Shown here: in pieces, positions 1 to 8,073 of the stretch | Position numbering within the stretch: the stretch's first letter is position 1 | Layout of the letters: each line of letters begins with the position of its first letter | Source of the DNA: Hyphomicrobiales bacterium | GTDB taxonomy: Bacteria > Pseudomonadota > Alphaproteobacteria > Rhizobiales > Rhizobiaceae | DNA: 64,000 nucleotides | NCBI GenBank assembly: GCA_900474095.1 | Contig: UCOA01000007.1 | Location: 62,001 to 126,000 of the forward strand | Reading direction: 5' to 3' | The notes under the pieces: generated by a model | What the model was told of the DNA's origin: nothing | Seen by the model: only the letters and a program-made list of their open reading frames with translations | The model's database searches: none | Translations under genes and position numbers: made by a program

Positions 1-151
1 TCTCCCCATCACCTCGCCGCTGATGAACCGCAACATTGCGGTCTTCTTCCGCGAGCGGACGCTTCTGGACGAGGCAAGCCGCAGTTTCCTGGACAAGGTG
101 GCCGAGACGGGCTCGCGCCTGTGCAAAAGCGCCATTGCTCCGAAGGCCTGA
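1..151 (+). CDS. LysR-family transcriptional regulator, C-terminal end only
   Basis: An open frame enters from the left edge and stops with TGA at 149-151, giving the last 49 residues of a protein. The segment (LPITSPLMNRNIAVFFRERT and onward) closely resembles the C-terminal end of the LysR regulator at 9897-10859, which reads LPISSPLLNRSVALFTREG at the same place. That places it at the end of the substrate-binding domain of a LysR regulator of the group often found beside Bug/Tct or sugar catabolic genes. Its promoter and DNA-binding domain lie outside the window. It converges on the aldehyde dehydrogenase at 244-1746 and could regulate that minus-strand group, which is inference. Confidence 0.75.
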   Translation, partial: LPITSPLMNRNIAVFFRERTLLDEASRSFLDKVAETGSRLCKSAIAPKA

Positions 152-243
152 CCAGGACGCTGTCCACCAGAAAGAGGCCTCCGCGGACGACGGCGCTGCA
201 AAACACGGCTGCGATCGACTCGAAACGAAGGCGAATATTCATT

Positions 244-1746
244 TTAAAGGTCGATATAAACGGTCTTGGTGTAGAGATAGGCATCGAGGTGGGCCCGACC
301 GCCCTTTGCACCGTAACCACTCATCTTTGTCCCGCCAAAGCCGACCAGCGGATCGATCACGCCATAGCAGTTGACCCACATGACACCGGTATGGATGCCG
401 TTCACCACAGTCAGCGCAGTCGAGATGTTCCTTGTCCAGACGGCACCGCCCAGGCCATATTCGATCTGGTTGCCGAGCCCGATCGCCTCTTCAATGGTGT
501 CGAACGGGATGACGGATACGACAGGTCCGAAAATTTCCTCCTGCGCAATCCTCATGCCGTTTTCGACACCTGCAAAGATCGTCGGGCTGACGAAGTAGCC
601 AGCCGCAAGCGATCCCCCGAGACGCTCTCCGCCATGGATGAGCCTGGCCCCCTCTTCCGAACCGAGTTTGACATACCCCATCACACGGTCGAGTTGCCTG
701 GCCGAAATCAGCGGCCCCAGTTGCGTTCCCGGATCGAAGCCGACACCGACGCGGATCGTCTTCGTGAAAGCTACTAGCCTGGCGTAGAATTCCTCGAGAA
801 TGGGACGCTGGACAAAAACGCGCGTTCCGGCATAACAGACCTGTCCGGAGTTGCCGAACACGCCCATGCCGGCGGCCGGAACGGCCTTGTCCAGATCCGC
901 ATCGGCGAAAATGATGTTCGGCGATTTGCCGCCGAGTTCGAGCTGGAGCCGTTTTATATTGCTTGTCGATGCCTCGATGACCTTGCGTCCGGTGGCAGTC
1001 GAGCCGGTAAACGCGATGCGATCGACGCCGGCATGACGCGCCAGCGCCGCGCCAGCGGTCCCGCCATACCCACTCACGACATTGATCACTCCTTCGGGCA
1101 GGCCTGCTTCGTGAAGGAGTTCGACGGTTCGCAGGATCGACAGCGATGCCTCCTCCGAAGGCTTGAGGACCGCCGTGCATCCCGCAGCCAGAACCCCACC
1201 GAGGACCCACCACTGGCTGGGCAAGGGGCCGTTCCACGGGATAATGCCTCCGACCACGCCCACCGGGGCCTTCAGGCTCATCGTCATGGTGCCGGTGAAC
1301 CCATTCGGCAGCGTTTCGCCGGCAACGGAACCGCATTGCGACGCGAAGAACAAGATGACCTTCAGCACAAATGGCTTGTAGTTGGCAGTCCGAGAGATCG
1401 GCGCGCCCATGTCCATCGTTTCGATATGCGCAAGCTCCTCGAAATTGCGGTCGATCACATCGTGGATGCGGTAAAGAAGCGCCTGACGCTCGTATGGTGT
1501 CCATCGGCTCCATGAACCTTCGAACGCGGCGCGCGCGCAGCTTACCGCGTGATCGATATCCTCAGCCTCACCTTCGGCAAGTCGCGCCAGAACCGCACCC
1601 GAGGAAGGGTCGTAGGTGGCGAAGGTCTTTCCGGAGAGCGCTGGCGTCGATTTCCCATTGATAAAATGCTTGAAATCCTTCCGCGACAGAAAGCGTTGCG
1701 CAGCTTGCGAGAGCGGCGGGGACTGGTTTGTCTGGGTCATGGGCAT
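244..1746 (-). CDS. NAD(P)-dependent aldehyde dehydrogenase
   Basis: A 500-residue protein of normal aldehyde dehydrogenase length that oxidises an aldehyde to its carboxylate in the cytoplasm. Visible motifs are IIPWNGP of the cofactor-binding fold (about residues 168-174), the general-base glutamate in LELGGKSP (E270) and the catalytic cysteine in GNSGQVC (C304), so the active site is intact. It is the last gene of a minus-strand group with an alcohol dehydrogenase (about 100 bases upstream), an epimerase-type dehydrogenase and a sugar-binding protein. The context suggests consecutive alcohol-to-aldehyde-to-acid oxidation of a sugar or polyol derivative. The substrate cannot be read from the sequence. 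Confidence 0.93.
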   Translation of the reverse strand: MPMTQTNQSPPLSQAAQRFLSRKDFKHFINGKSTPALSGKTFATYDPSSGAVLARLAEGEAEDIDHAVSCARAAFEGSWSRWTPYERQALLYRIHDVIDRNFEELAHIETMDMGAPISRTANYKPFVLKVILFFASQCGSVAGETLPNGFTGTMTMSLKAPVGVVGGIIPWNGPLPSQWWVLGGVLAAGCTAVLKPSEEASLSILRTVELLHEAGLPEGVINVVSGYGGTAGAALARHAGVDRIAFTGSTATGRKVIEASTSNIKRLQLELGGKSPNIIFADADLDKAVPAAGMGVFGNSGQVCYAGTRVFVQRPILEEFYARLVAFTKTIRVGVGFDPGTQLGPLISARQLDRVMGYVKLGSEEGARLIHGGERLGGSLAAGYFVSPTIFAGVENGMRIAQEEIFGPVVSVIPFDTIEEAIGLGNQIEYGLGGAVWTRNISTALTVVNGIHTGVMWVNCYGVIDPLVGFGGTKMSGYGAKGGRAHLDAYLYTKTVYIDL

Positions 1747-1842
1747 TTTGTCCGCTTCACATTGATTTTGAGTGCCTCGACGGCGACGGGCATCGATCAG
1801 AAGCGATCAACGATCGTCGCGTCTTCAGGAGGCTGCCGTCGG

Positions 1843-2865
1843 CTAGATCAGGAAAACGCCTTTGCCGCTGCTCTGCTGACTGAACAGCTGATAGGCCTCT
1901 TCAGCCTGGTCCAGACGCCACCGGTGGGTGAAGATCCTGTCGAGGTCTATGCCTTTTTTCACGACGAAATCGCTGCACGCGCGCTGGGCCTGTATGGACA
2001 TGGTCCATGACGGCAAAACACGGAGCTGCTTTCGCAGCACTTGCGACAAAATCAGCCGGAACTCTCCGCCGATACCGACGAGGCCGATCGTGCCCCAGTT
2101 GCGGGCGATGCGGATGGACTCCGCGGCCGCGGACGTTGCGCCAGATGTTTCGAGCACCATGGTGGCGAATTTTCCATGCGTCAGTTCGCCAACCATGTCG
2201 GCAACGTCGCCATGTTTCGGGTTGACCGTGAAGTCTGCACCGAAGCTGCTGGCAACCTGAAGTCGGTCGTCGTCGATATCGAGAGCGATAACAGTTGCGC
2301 CCTGCGCCTTGGCGATCAATGTCGCCGAAAGACCGACCGGCCCCTGGCCAAAAACGGCAACGGTCTCGCGGCCGCTCAGCCCCATGCGCTCAAAGGCACC
2401 CCAAGCGGTGCCGGTTCCGCAGGAAATGGCCGCACCCGCAGCAAAACTCAGGCTGTCGTCCAGTGGCACAAGCGTATCGGCCCGCACCTTCATATAGGGA
2501 GCATGAGCGCCGTGCTGATCCTCGCCATAGACTTGGATCGGGACCTCCTCACACATCTGAGGCCAACCGGAATCGCACTGCATGCAACCAGCGCATCCGG
2601 CATAGTGGTGCACCATGACGCGCGCGCCCATGCGCGCATGGGCGCCGGTGGTGCCGGCCCCCACGGCAACAACGACGCCGCAGGGCTCATGGCCCCGTAT
2701 TACGGCGGGGTTGCTCTGGTTTGGCGGACGGCGATAGACGTGGAGATCGCTGCCGCACATCCCAGAAGCCCTGATTTCAAGGACGACTTCACCCGGGCCG
2801 GGTGTCGGATCCGGAAAAGACGCAAGGCGCACCTTGCTGTCGCCTTCAAACACTACCCCATGCAT
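1843..2865 (-). CDS. Zinc-dependent medium-chain alcohol dehydrogenase
   Basis: A 340-residue medium-chain dehydrogenase. The ATG at 2865 begins MHGVVFEGDSKV, the normal family N-terminus, although the frame stays open a further 136 codons upstream. The catalytic zinc ligands are seen in ASGMCGSDLHVY and in the conserved GHE motif, and the structural-zinc cysteine cluster in the segment HYAGCAGCMQCDSGWPQMC. The Rossmann segment is VFGQGPVGLSATLIAKAQGA with acidic ALDIDDDRL for NAD. It is expected to oxidise an alcohol or polyol that the adjacent aldehyde dehydrogenase then takes to the acid. The substrate is unknown. Confidence 0.92.
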   Translation of the reverse strand: MHGVVFEGDSKVRLASFPDPTPGPGEVVLEIRASGMCGSDLHVYRRPPNQSNPAVIRGHEPCGVVVAVGAGTTGAHARMGARVMVHHYAGCAGCMQCDSGWPQMCEEVPIQVYGEDQHGAHAPYMKVRADTLVPLDDSLSFAAGAAISCGTGTAWGAFERMGLSGRETVAVFGQGPVGLSATLIAKAQGATVIALDIDDDRLQVASSFGADFTVNPKHGDVADMVGELTHGKFATMVLETSGATSAAAESIRIARNWGTIGLVGIGGEFRLILSQVLRKQLRVLPSWTMSIQAQRACSDFVVKKGIDLDRIFTHRWRLDQAEEAYQLFSQQSSGKGVFLI

Positions 2866-3248
2866 CCGGGCACCCCATCTCTGGATCGGCTCAGCGATCT
2901 CATCCAACGTGCCACGACCATCCTCTGCTCGCGGCAAATGCGCAACACGAGGGATCGTGCCACCATAAATCGCATTTATACCGTTATCCCGCTGCCGTTT
3001 CAGACTGGCTCTGACACGCAGGTAGCGACCGTGCGGCCCCTGGCAAAACAAAAGGGCGATGCCCGCAAAATCGAGTGGCAGGGCTGCATCTTTTGCAAAC
3101 ACGCGGGTATAGGCTGCTGTAACCTGCAAAAAGGTGCGGCCCCAGATGGGCATCGTCTGGGGGTGCAGTTGGGATCTGACGCTCAGGAAGGATCTGCGAT
3201 ACGCCACCGGCAATTCGGTCCTGCAATCCGGATCGATGACGCAAGCGG
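2866..3248. other. Gap of about 380 bases between dehydrogenase genes
   Basis: This gap sits between two same-strand genes that otherwise look co-transcribed. The minus-strand frame of the alcohol dehydrogenase is open through all of it, starting near 3273, but the translated segment (for example NAIYGGTIPRVAHLPRAEDG) matches no family I recognise. It could be a remnant of a lost gene or chance coding potential in G+C-rich DNA. I see no clear terminator or promoter. Confidence 0.4.
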
Positions 3249-4148
3249 TTAGCCGTCGCAGTATTTTCGCCAATCATGTTCTTCCTTGAAGCCCAGAACG
3301 TCGCGAATTTTGCGGTTGGAATAAAGCGCCTCGTTTTCACCGAGCTGGCGTGTCACGGGCACGCCGGGGAAGAACCGGCGAAGCAATTCGGGCGTGGATA
3401 TGTTGATACCGTTGGTGTTGTTGCCGGCGTTGAACACCTGAAATCCGAGACCATCCTTCTTCACGCAAAGGTCCACGATCTGGCCAAGGTCTCGCGCATC
3501 GATGTAGCAATAGGCATTCCGGCGACGCATTTCCGGATTCTCAAACCACATCGGGAAGAGCGTCGAATATTCGTCCGGCTCGATGACATTACCGATGCGC
3601 AGCGCATAGATATCGCTACCTGAACGACGTTGAAAGGCGCGCGCGGTCTTCTCGTTCAACACCTTGGAAAGACCGTAACTATCCATCGGATTGATGTCGT
3701 CATCCTCCTCCAGCGGTAGGGAAACCGGGTCAATGCGGCCATCGGCAAAGCACACGCCATAGGTGGTCTCGGATGACGCAATGATAATTTTCGGCACGCC
3801 GAGTCTGACCGCCGTCTCGATTACATTGTAGGTCCCCATCGTGTTGACACGAAAGACCGCGTTGTCAGGATTGGCAAAAGGCAGCAGTGCTGCGAAATGC
3901 ACAACCGCATCGAAGGCGGCAACGCCCGTTCCCCGTTCGATATATTCGAAGTTGGTATGGGTGGCCATGGCGCTGAAAACCTGACCCGGGTCCGAAATGT
4001 CAGTGACCAAATTTGTCACGCCCGGATAGTCGAGTGGCTTGAAGTCAAGGTTGACGACTTGGTGGCCGCGATCCGCCAGATAGGGCACGACGTTACGGCC
4101 GGCCTTACCGGACCCGCCGGTGAAAAGAATGCGCTTGCTTGCAGTCAT
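3249..4148 (-). CDS. NAD-dependent epimerase/dehydratase family protein
   Basis: A 299-residue extended short-chain dehydrogenase. The N-terminal TGGSGKAGRNVV is the glycine-rich NAD-binding loop, and SYGLSKVLNEK supplies the catalytic Tyr-x-x-x-Lys, preceded by a serine-rich ASSETTYG strand. Length and motifs fit sugar or uronate dehydrogenases and NDP-sugar epimerases. The neighbours (sugar-binding protein upstream, alcohol and aldehyde dehydrogenases downstream, all on the minus strand) favour a catabolic free-sugar or uronate dehydrogenase over cell-envelope sugar synthesis. The substrate is not resolved. Confidence 0.85.
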   Translation of the reverse strand: MTASKRILFTGGSGKAGRNVVPYLADRGHQVVNLDFKPLDYPGVTNLVTDISDPGQVFSAMATHTNFEYIERGTGVAAFDAVVHFAALLPFANPDNAVFRVNTMGTYNVIETAVRLGVPKIIIASSETTYGVCFADGRIDPVSLPLEEDDDINPMDSYGLSKVLNEKTARAFQRRSGSDIYALRIGNVIEPDEYSTLFPMWFENPEMRRRNAYCYIDARDLGQIVDLCVKKDGLGFQVFNAGNNTNGINISTPELLRRFFPGVPVTRQLGENEALYSNRKIRDVLGFKEEHDWRKYCDG

Positions 4149-4416
4149 AGTGGTGTCTCTCTTTGCAAGTGGAATGATGATCGAAAACCGCGGCCCAAGG
4201 CGTGACGATCAAGAGGGGCCATCGAATGTTCCGAAAGCTGGGCCAGGACGGGCGGCATTTGCCCATGCTCCCCAGTCCTGCCTGCCGGCAGCGTCTCCTC
4301 CAACGCATGGCAGCAGTTACTGGAAAAGCATGGGACAAAAGGGAAAAATGCTGACAACTGATTCTTGAACCAACGCGTTGTCGGCGCCGCCCCTCTTCAG
4401 GCAACAACAGCTATGC

Positions 4417-5547
4417 TCAGTTGTCCGGAACGCCTTTCAGCGCGGCCTCGAGACCAATGCCAGGCAATTCAAGCGAGTAGATCGGAGAATACCATGCAGC
4501 GCTCGTCACCACCGAGGGCTTGAAGACATTGCATTTGGTCTTGTCCATTTCGGCCCAGGTACCGTCCTCGCACAGCTTGATCTTGTCGCTGGTCACGGCA
4601 TCAGTTGCCATGATGATGTCGTGTGGCATCGTGGCGCCTTCAACGATCTGAACAGCATATTTCAGCGCAAGGGCACCCATATAGGGGCCGGAAGCCAGCG
4701 AGATTGCCGGATAGCCCATTGGCCTGTAGGCACCGCCAGCACCTTCCATGGAAGTGCCGCTTGGCAACATTTGGACGCGATCGCCATTCGAGGCCGAACA
4801 GGACATGGCCTTCTTCTTATCGTCGGGGATGCCTGCTTCGTCCTGCATCGCACCGAGGGTGTAACAGCCTTCCTGAACCCACAGACCGTCGATGGTGTCC
4901 CAGGAACGGGTTGCCAGAAGCTTGGACATCTCGGAGCGCACGATCGTGTCATTCCACATACCGATCACGGTCGCCACGACCTTGATATCCGGGTATTTGT
5001 CGAAAATTTCCTTGGCCGCCTTGTTGCGTTCGGTATCCACGCCGAGACCGGTGGCGCCCGTCACCATGACGATATTGCCTTTGCCTTTCAGCGTATCGAC
5101 CAGCCACTGCGCGCCAACCCGCGCCCAGTCGGACTGATCAGAGTTGATGTTATGTGCACAGGGTTCGGAAATCGACGCCGCGAAGGCCATCACGACGACC
5201 CCTTTGTCGCAGGCGGTCTTGACGGCCCGGTTCAGCAGGGTCTCGGACGCCGGATAGACCAGGATGATCTTTGCGCCGGCCTGAACCATGGCATTGATCT
5301 GCTGGCTTTGCTTCTGCGCGTCACCGCCGGAGACCTGCACTTCCAGATCAACCTTGTCACGCAGACCGCTGGACGCCGCCTGCGCTCGGATCATGTTCTC
5401 GGCCTGCTTCATCCAGTCGTTGCCGGTGATACTGAGACTGAGATACACCTTGTGCTTCTCACCTTGTGCATCGGCCTGCGTCGCATGGCCAGTCAACATC
5501 GCCAGAGCAGCCAGCAATGCGGACGCGTATGTTCTACGATATCTCAT
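4417..5547 (-). CDS. Periplasmic sugar-binding protein of an ABC transporter (RbsB type)
   Basis: A 376-residue exported protein. The first ~28 residues form a signal peptide (basic RYRR, hydrophobic LLAALAML, then HATQADAQG), followed by a type I periplasmic-binding fold with the usual pattern VYLSLSITGNDW, then DAQKQSQQINAMVQAGAKIILVYPAS. It should capture a sugar or sugar-like ligand in the periplasm. No permease or ATPase gene lies nearby, so it must share a transporter encoded elsewhere or serve only as a sensor ligand carrier. It is the first gene of the minus-strand dehydrogenase group, 268 bases ahead of the epimerase-type gene. Confidence 0.88.
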   Translation of the reverse strand: MRYRRTYASALLAALAMLTGHATQADAQGEKHKVYLSLSITGNDWMKQAENMIRAQAASSGLRDKVDLEVQVSGGDAQKQSQQINAMVQAGAKIILVYPASETLLNRAVKTACDKGVVVMAFAASISEPCAHNINSDQSDWARVGAQWLVDTLKGKGNIVMVTGATGLGVDTERNKAAKEIFDKYPDIKVVATVIGMWNDTIVRSEMSKLLATRSWDTIDGLWVQEGCYTLGAMQDEAGIPDDKKKAMSCSASNGDRVQMLPSGTSMEGAGGAYRPMGYPAISLASGPYMGALALKYAVQIVEGATMPHDIIMATDAVTSDKIKLCEDGTWAEMDKTKCNVFKPSVVTSAAWYSPIYSLELPGIGLEAALKGVPDN

Positions 5548-6218
5548 TACATTCCTCCCAATCGTTCAAAACGTGGCCAGGTTTTCAACCATAGCCCTCC
5601 CCATAGCCCCCTCCGACAAGGTCTGCGGATCGACGCGTCACTGTCGATCGACAGCTTACCGGCAACACAAATCCGGATTGGTAGGAATTATTACCGCCGG
5701 ATCACGCCCAGGAGGCTACATTTGCAACGTTATGTCAACATATAAGATTTTATTGAACTAGCCCGCATTTCCAGCGTTGCAGGGATGACGGCAGAAATGG
5801 CTGCCTTGATCGGTAGTTCCGTAAAAACGAGAATCGTGATTGGCTGCAGGAATTCTTCCTTGCGCGAGCGACACAGCTTCAAAAACGAGGGCTGATTGGG
5901 TGCATTCTGTCGTTGCGACGGCATGGCACGAGCGATGCTCGCTGGCCCGCAAAAGACCGCAAGTGCTACTGGCTTCAGGGGTTTTGCCGCCTTGCTTGCT
6001 CGCAGGGGTATAAACAGGATTTATGTAGCCATACCGCCTTGACGGCTTTTCGCTTTACACAATCTCACGAACGGGATCGACTGGGGTCATTCATCCGGCC
6101 CGGCAATGGCAGGATAGTAGAGCCGCGCTGGGAGGTCAGCGCGGGGGTGGAAACAAACTTCCGTGGCAGCGTGCCTGGATCGCTTTGGAAGGCGTCGGAA
6201 GAAACTGGGAGGAAATAC
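5548..6218. promoter_or_regulatory. Divergent intergenic region between sugar-binding protein and tctC
   Basis: About 670 bases without a convincing gene, lying between divergently transcribed units, so it should hold both promoters. A 12-base palindrome, TATGTCAACATA at 5731-5742, resembles operator half-sites used by GntR-type repressors, but no such repressor is encoded nearby and the match is short. The segment 6130-6218 is the tctC leader, ending in GGGAGGAAATAC immediately before its ATG. I see no RNA gene. Confidence 0.35.
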
Positions 6219-7196
6219 ATGATTTCGAGAAGAACGGTTCTGCTTGGCGCAGGCGCCGCGATGTCGGCTGGACTGATGGCGCGCAATTCAAATGCGCAGA
6301 CGAAATGGCCGTCGCGTCCGATCACGATCACGATCGGCAATGCTCCGGGCGGTGACGACGACACACTGAGCCGGTACTTGGCCCAAGGCATGAGCGCCGA
6401 ACTGGGGCAACCCGTCGTGGTGGAAAACCGCGGCGGCGGATCGACCACGGTCGCCGGCAACACGATTGCGTCGGCAAAGCCGGATGGCTACCAGGTTCTC
6501 TGCCTGATTACGACCGGTCTTGTGCAGACTGTCCTGCGCGACAATCTCCAGTACAGTCTCGACAACTTCACCCCCATCGTTTCGATCGGCGGTTATCCGC
6601 TCGCCCTGATCGTTTCAGCAAAGGCCGGCATCACCAGCATCGAACAGCTCATGGAAATCGCAAAGTCTGAGGAAGGCGTGACGTTTGCCAGCGGCGGCGT
6701 GGGTACTGTCGGCCATCTCACAGCGACCATGTTCCTGTCCGAGGCCAAGGCCAAGGGCGTTCATGTCTCCTACAAGAACAACCCCGAGGGAATTCAGGCC
6801 TTGGCAGGCGGCTTTACCCAGATGACATTTGCCTCGGCCCGCGAAGCGGCAATCCTCAAGGACGACCCCAATCTTCGCGTGCTTGCCGTCACCTCGCAGG
6901 AGCGCGTTGCAAAGCTCCCTGATGTCCCGACCATGACCGAAATCGGCTTCCCGCAGATCAATTCGCGCGTTTGGTACAGCTATGCGGCACCGGCTGGCGT
7001 TCCCGATGACATGGTCGCTAAATTTTCTGCCGCCGTGGTCAAGGGGGTCGAGAGCCCCGCCTTCCAGGAACGGTTCGGTGAACTGTCGTTCCAGACCGAC
7101 CTCAAGACAGGCATTGAACTGCGCGACTTCCTGAAAAGCGAACAGGAGCGCTTTCGCAAGATCATTACCGATAACAATATCCGGCTGAACAATTGA
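6219..7196 (+). CDS. Tripartite tricarboxylate transporter substrate-binding protein (TctC/Bug family)
   Basis: A 325-residue exported binding protein. The ATG at 6219 follows a strong GGGAGGAAA ribosome site and gives a twin-arginine-like leader (ISRRTVLLGAGAAMSAGLM, cleavage near NSNAQT). The mature part starts TKWPSRPITITIGNAPGGDDD and continues LGQPVVVENRGGG, hallmarks of Bug-family binding proteins. It delivers a carboxylate or similar ligand to the TctA/TctB membrane proteins encoded next. A perfect 14-bp hairpin lies 27 bases after the stop codon, which would let the binding protein be made in excess over the permease. Confidence 0.93.
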   Translation: MISRRTVLLGAGAAMSAGLMARNSNAQTKWPSRPITITIGNAPGGDDDTLSRYLAQGMSAELGQPVVVENRGGGSTTVAGNTIASAKPDGYQVLCLITTGLVQTVLRDNLQYSLDNFTPIVSIGGYPLALIVSAKAGITSIEQLMEIAKSEEGVTFASGGVGTVGHLTATMFLSEAKAKGVHVSYKNNPEGIQALAGGFTQMTFASAREAAILKDDPNLRVLAVTSQERVAKLPDVPTMTEIGFPQINSRVWYSYAAPAGVPDDMVAKFSAAVVKGVESPAFQERFGELSFQTDLKTGIELRDFLKSEQERFRKIITDNNIRLNN

Positions 7197-7222
7197 TCGG
7201 CACAATATGATCGGCGGGGCCA

Positions 7223-7252
7223 CGGGCAAGCATGGCAGGCCATGCTTGCCCG
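7223..7252 (+). terminator. Perfect hairpin between tctC and tctB (attenuator-like)
   Basis: Arms CGGGCAAGCATGGC (7223-7236) and GCCATGCTTGCCCG (7239-7252) are exact reverse complements separated by two bases. No uridine run follows, so it is more likely an mRNA-stabilising or attenuating structure than a full terminator. Its position right after the binding-protein gene matches the common strategy of making more binding protein than permease. Confidence 0.6.
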
Positions 7253-7578
7253 ATCGATTGGCGTAGTCCGGGTTGCACGCCTATCGCCTCCTTGCTGGGC
7301 TGAGAGGAGACCAGGGATGATTATCAGCAGGGCATCAGCTTCTCGACGTCGCCGGTTTTGAATGTGGGGCGGGCACGTTTCGGTCCATCGCCTGCATCCA
7401 CAACGTGCGCATGTTCTTGTCGACCGCGCTCGACGGGAAGACGCCTCATTTATCACAAGGTGATCTGCGGACCAAGGCGCAGTGCCCGCAATCTCCACTA
7501 ACGTGGTGGGCGACGGGTGGAATGACAGCCTGGATCACGACTGAGATCACCAATGCAAAACAGTCCGGGAAATACCAG

Positions 7579-8064
7579 ATGCAGAACGAACAAGTACAAC
7601 CGAAATTCCGTAAGCTGAATGCCAAGGACCTTGCGGCGGGCATTTTCCTGATGGGAGTTGCCTTTGTCGGCCTTTTCCTCAACCAGGAATACGAACTCGG
7701 AACCGCCGCTCAAATGGGGCCCGGCTACATGCCGATGCTTGTGTTCATTCTCCTGGCGCTGCTTGGCCTTGCGGTGATTGTCGTTGGCTTGCGCAGTGGC
7801 CCCGACCCGCTGGAAAAATGGGCCTGGAGGGAACTCGTCCTGATCCTCGGAGCCATGGCCGCTTTTGGTGTCATGATTGAATGGATCGGCCTGGCCCTCA
7901 CAGTCGCAACTGTCGTTGTCATCAGCAGTCTGGCGGATCGGTCGCAGACGATCCTCGGCGTAATCGGCCTGATGGTTTCGCTTGTCGTTGTCTGCTGGCT
8001 CATCTTCATCTTTGGCCTTGGTTTGAACGTTTCGTTCCTGCCACCCGCCCTGACAGAAATGTGA
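7579..8064 (+). CDS. Tripartite tricarboxylate transporter small membrane subunit (TctB family)
   Basis: A 161-residue membrane protein with four predicted hydrophobic segments (about residues 20-37, 46-66, 80-103 and 123-147 of MQNEQVQPKFRK...). The signature GTAAQMGPGYMPMLVFILLA after the first helix is typical of TctB, where a G-x-G-x-F/Y-P motif follows TM1. I chose the ATG at 7579; an in-frame upstream ATG (MTAWITTEITN...) is possible but adds an unusual hydrophilic leader. It ends 9 bases before tctA, so the two are translated together. It assists TctA in sodium- or proton-driven uptake of the ligand bound by TctC. Confidence 0.9.
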   Translation: MQNEQVQPKFRKLNAKDLAAGIFLMGVAFVGLFLNQEYELGTAAQMGPGYMPMLVFILLALLGLAVIVVGLRSGPDPLEKWAWRELVLILGAMAAFGVMIEWIGLALTVATVVVISSLADRSQTILGVIGLMVSLVVVCWLIFIFGLGLNVSFLPPALTEM

Positions 8065-8073
8065 GTTTCCAAC

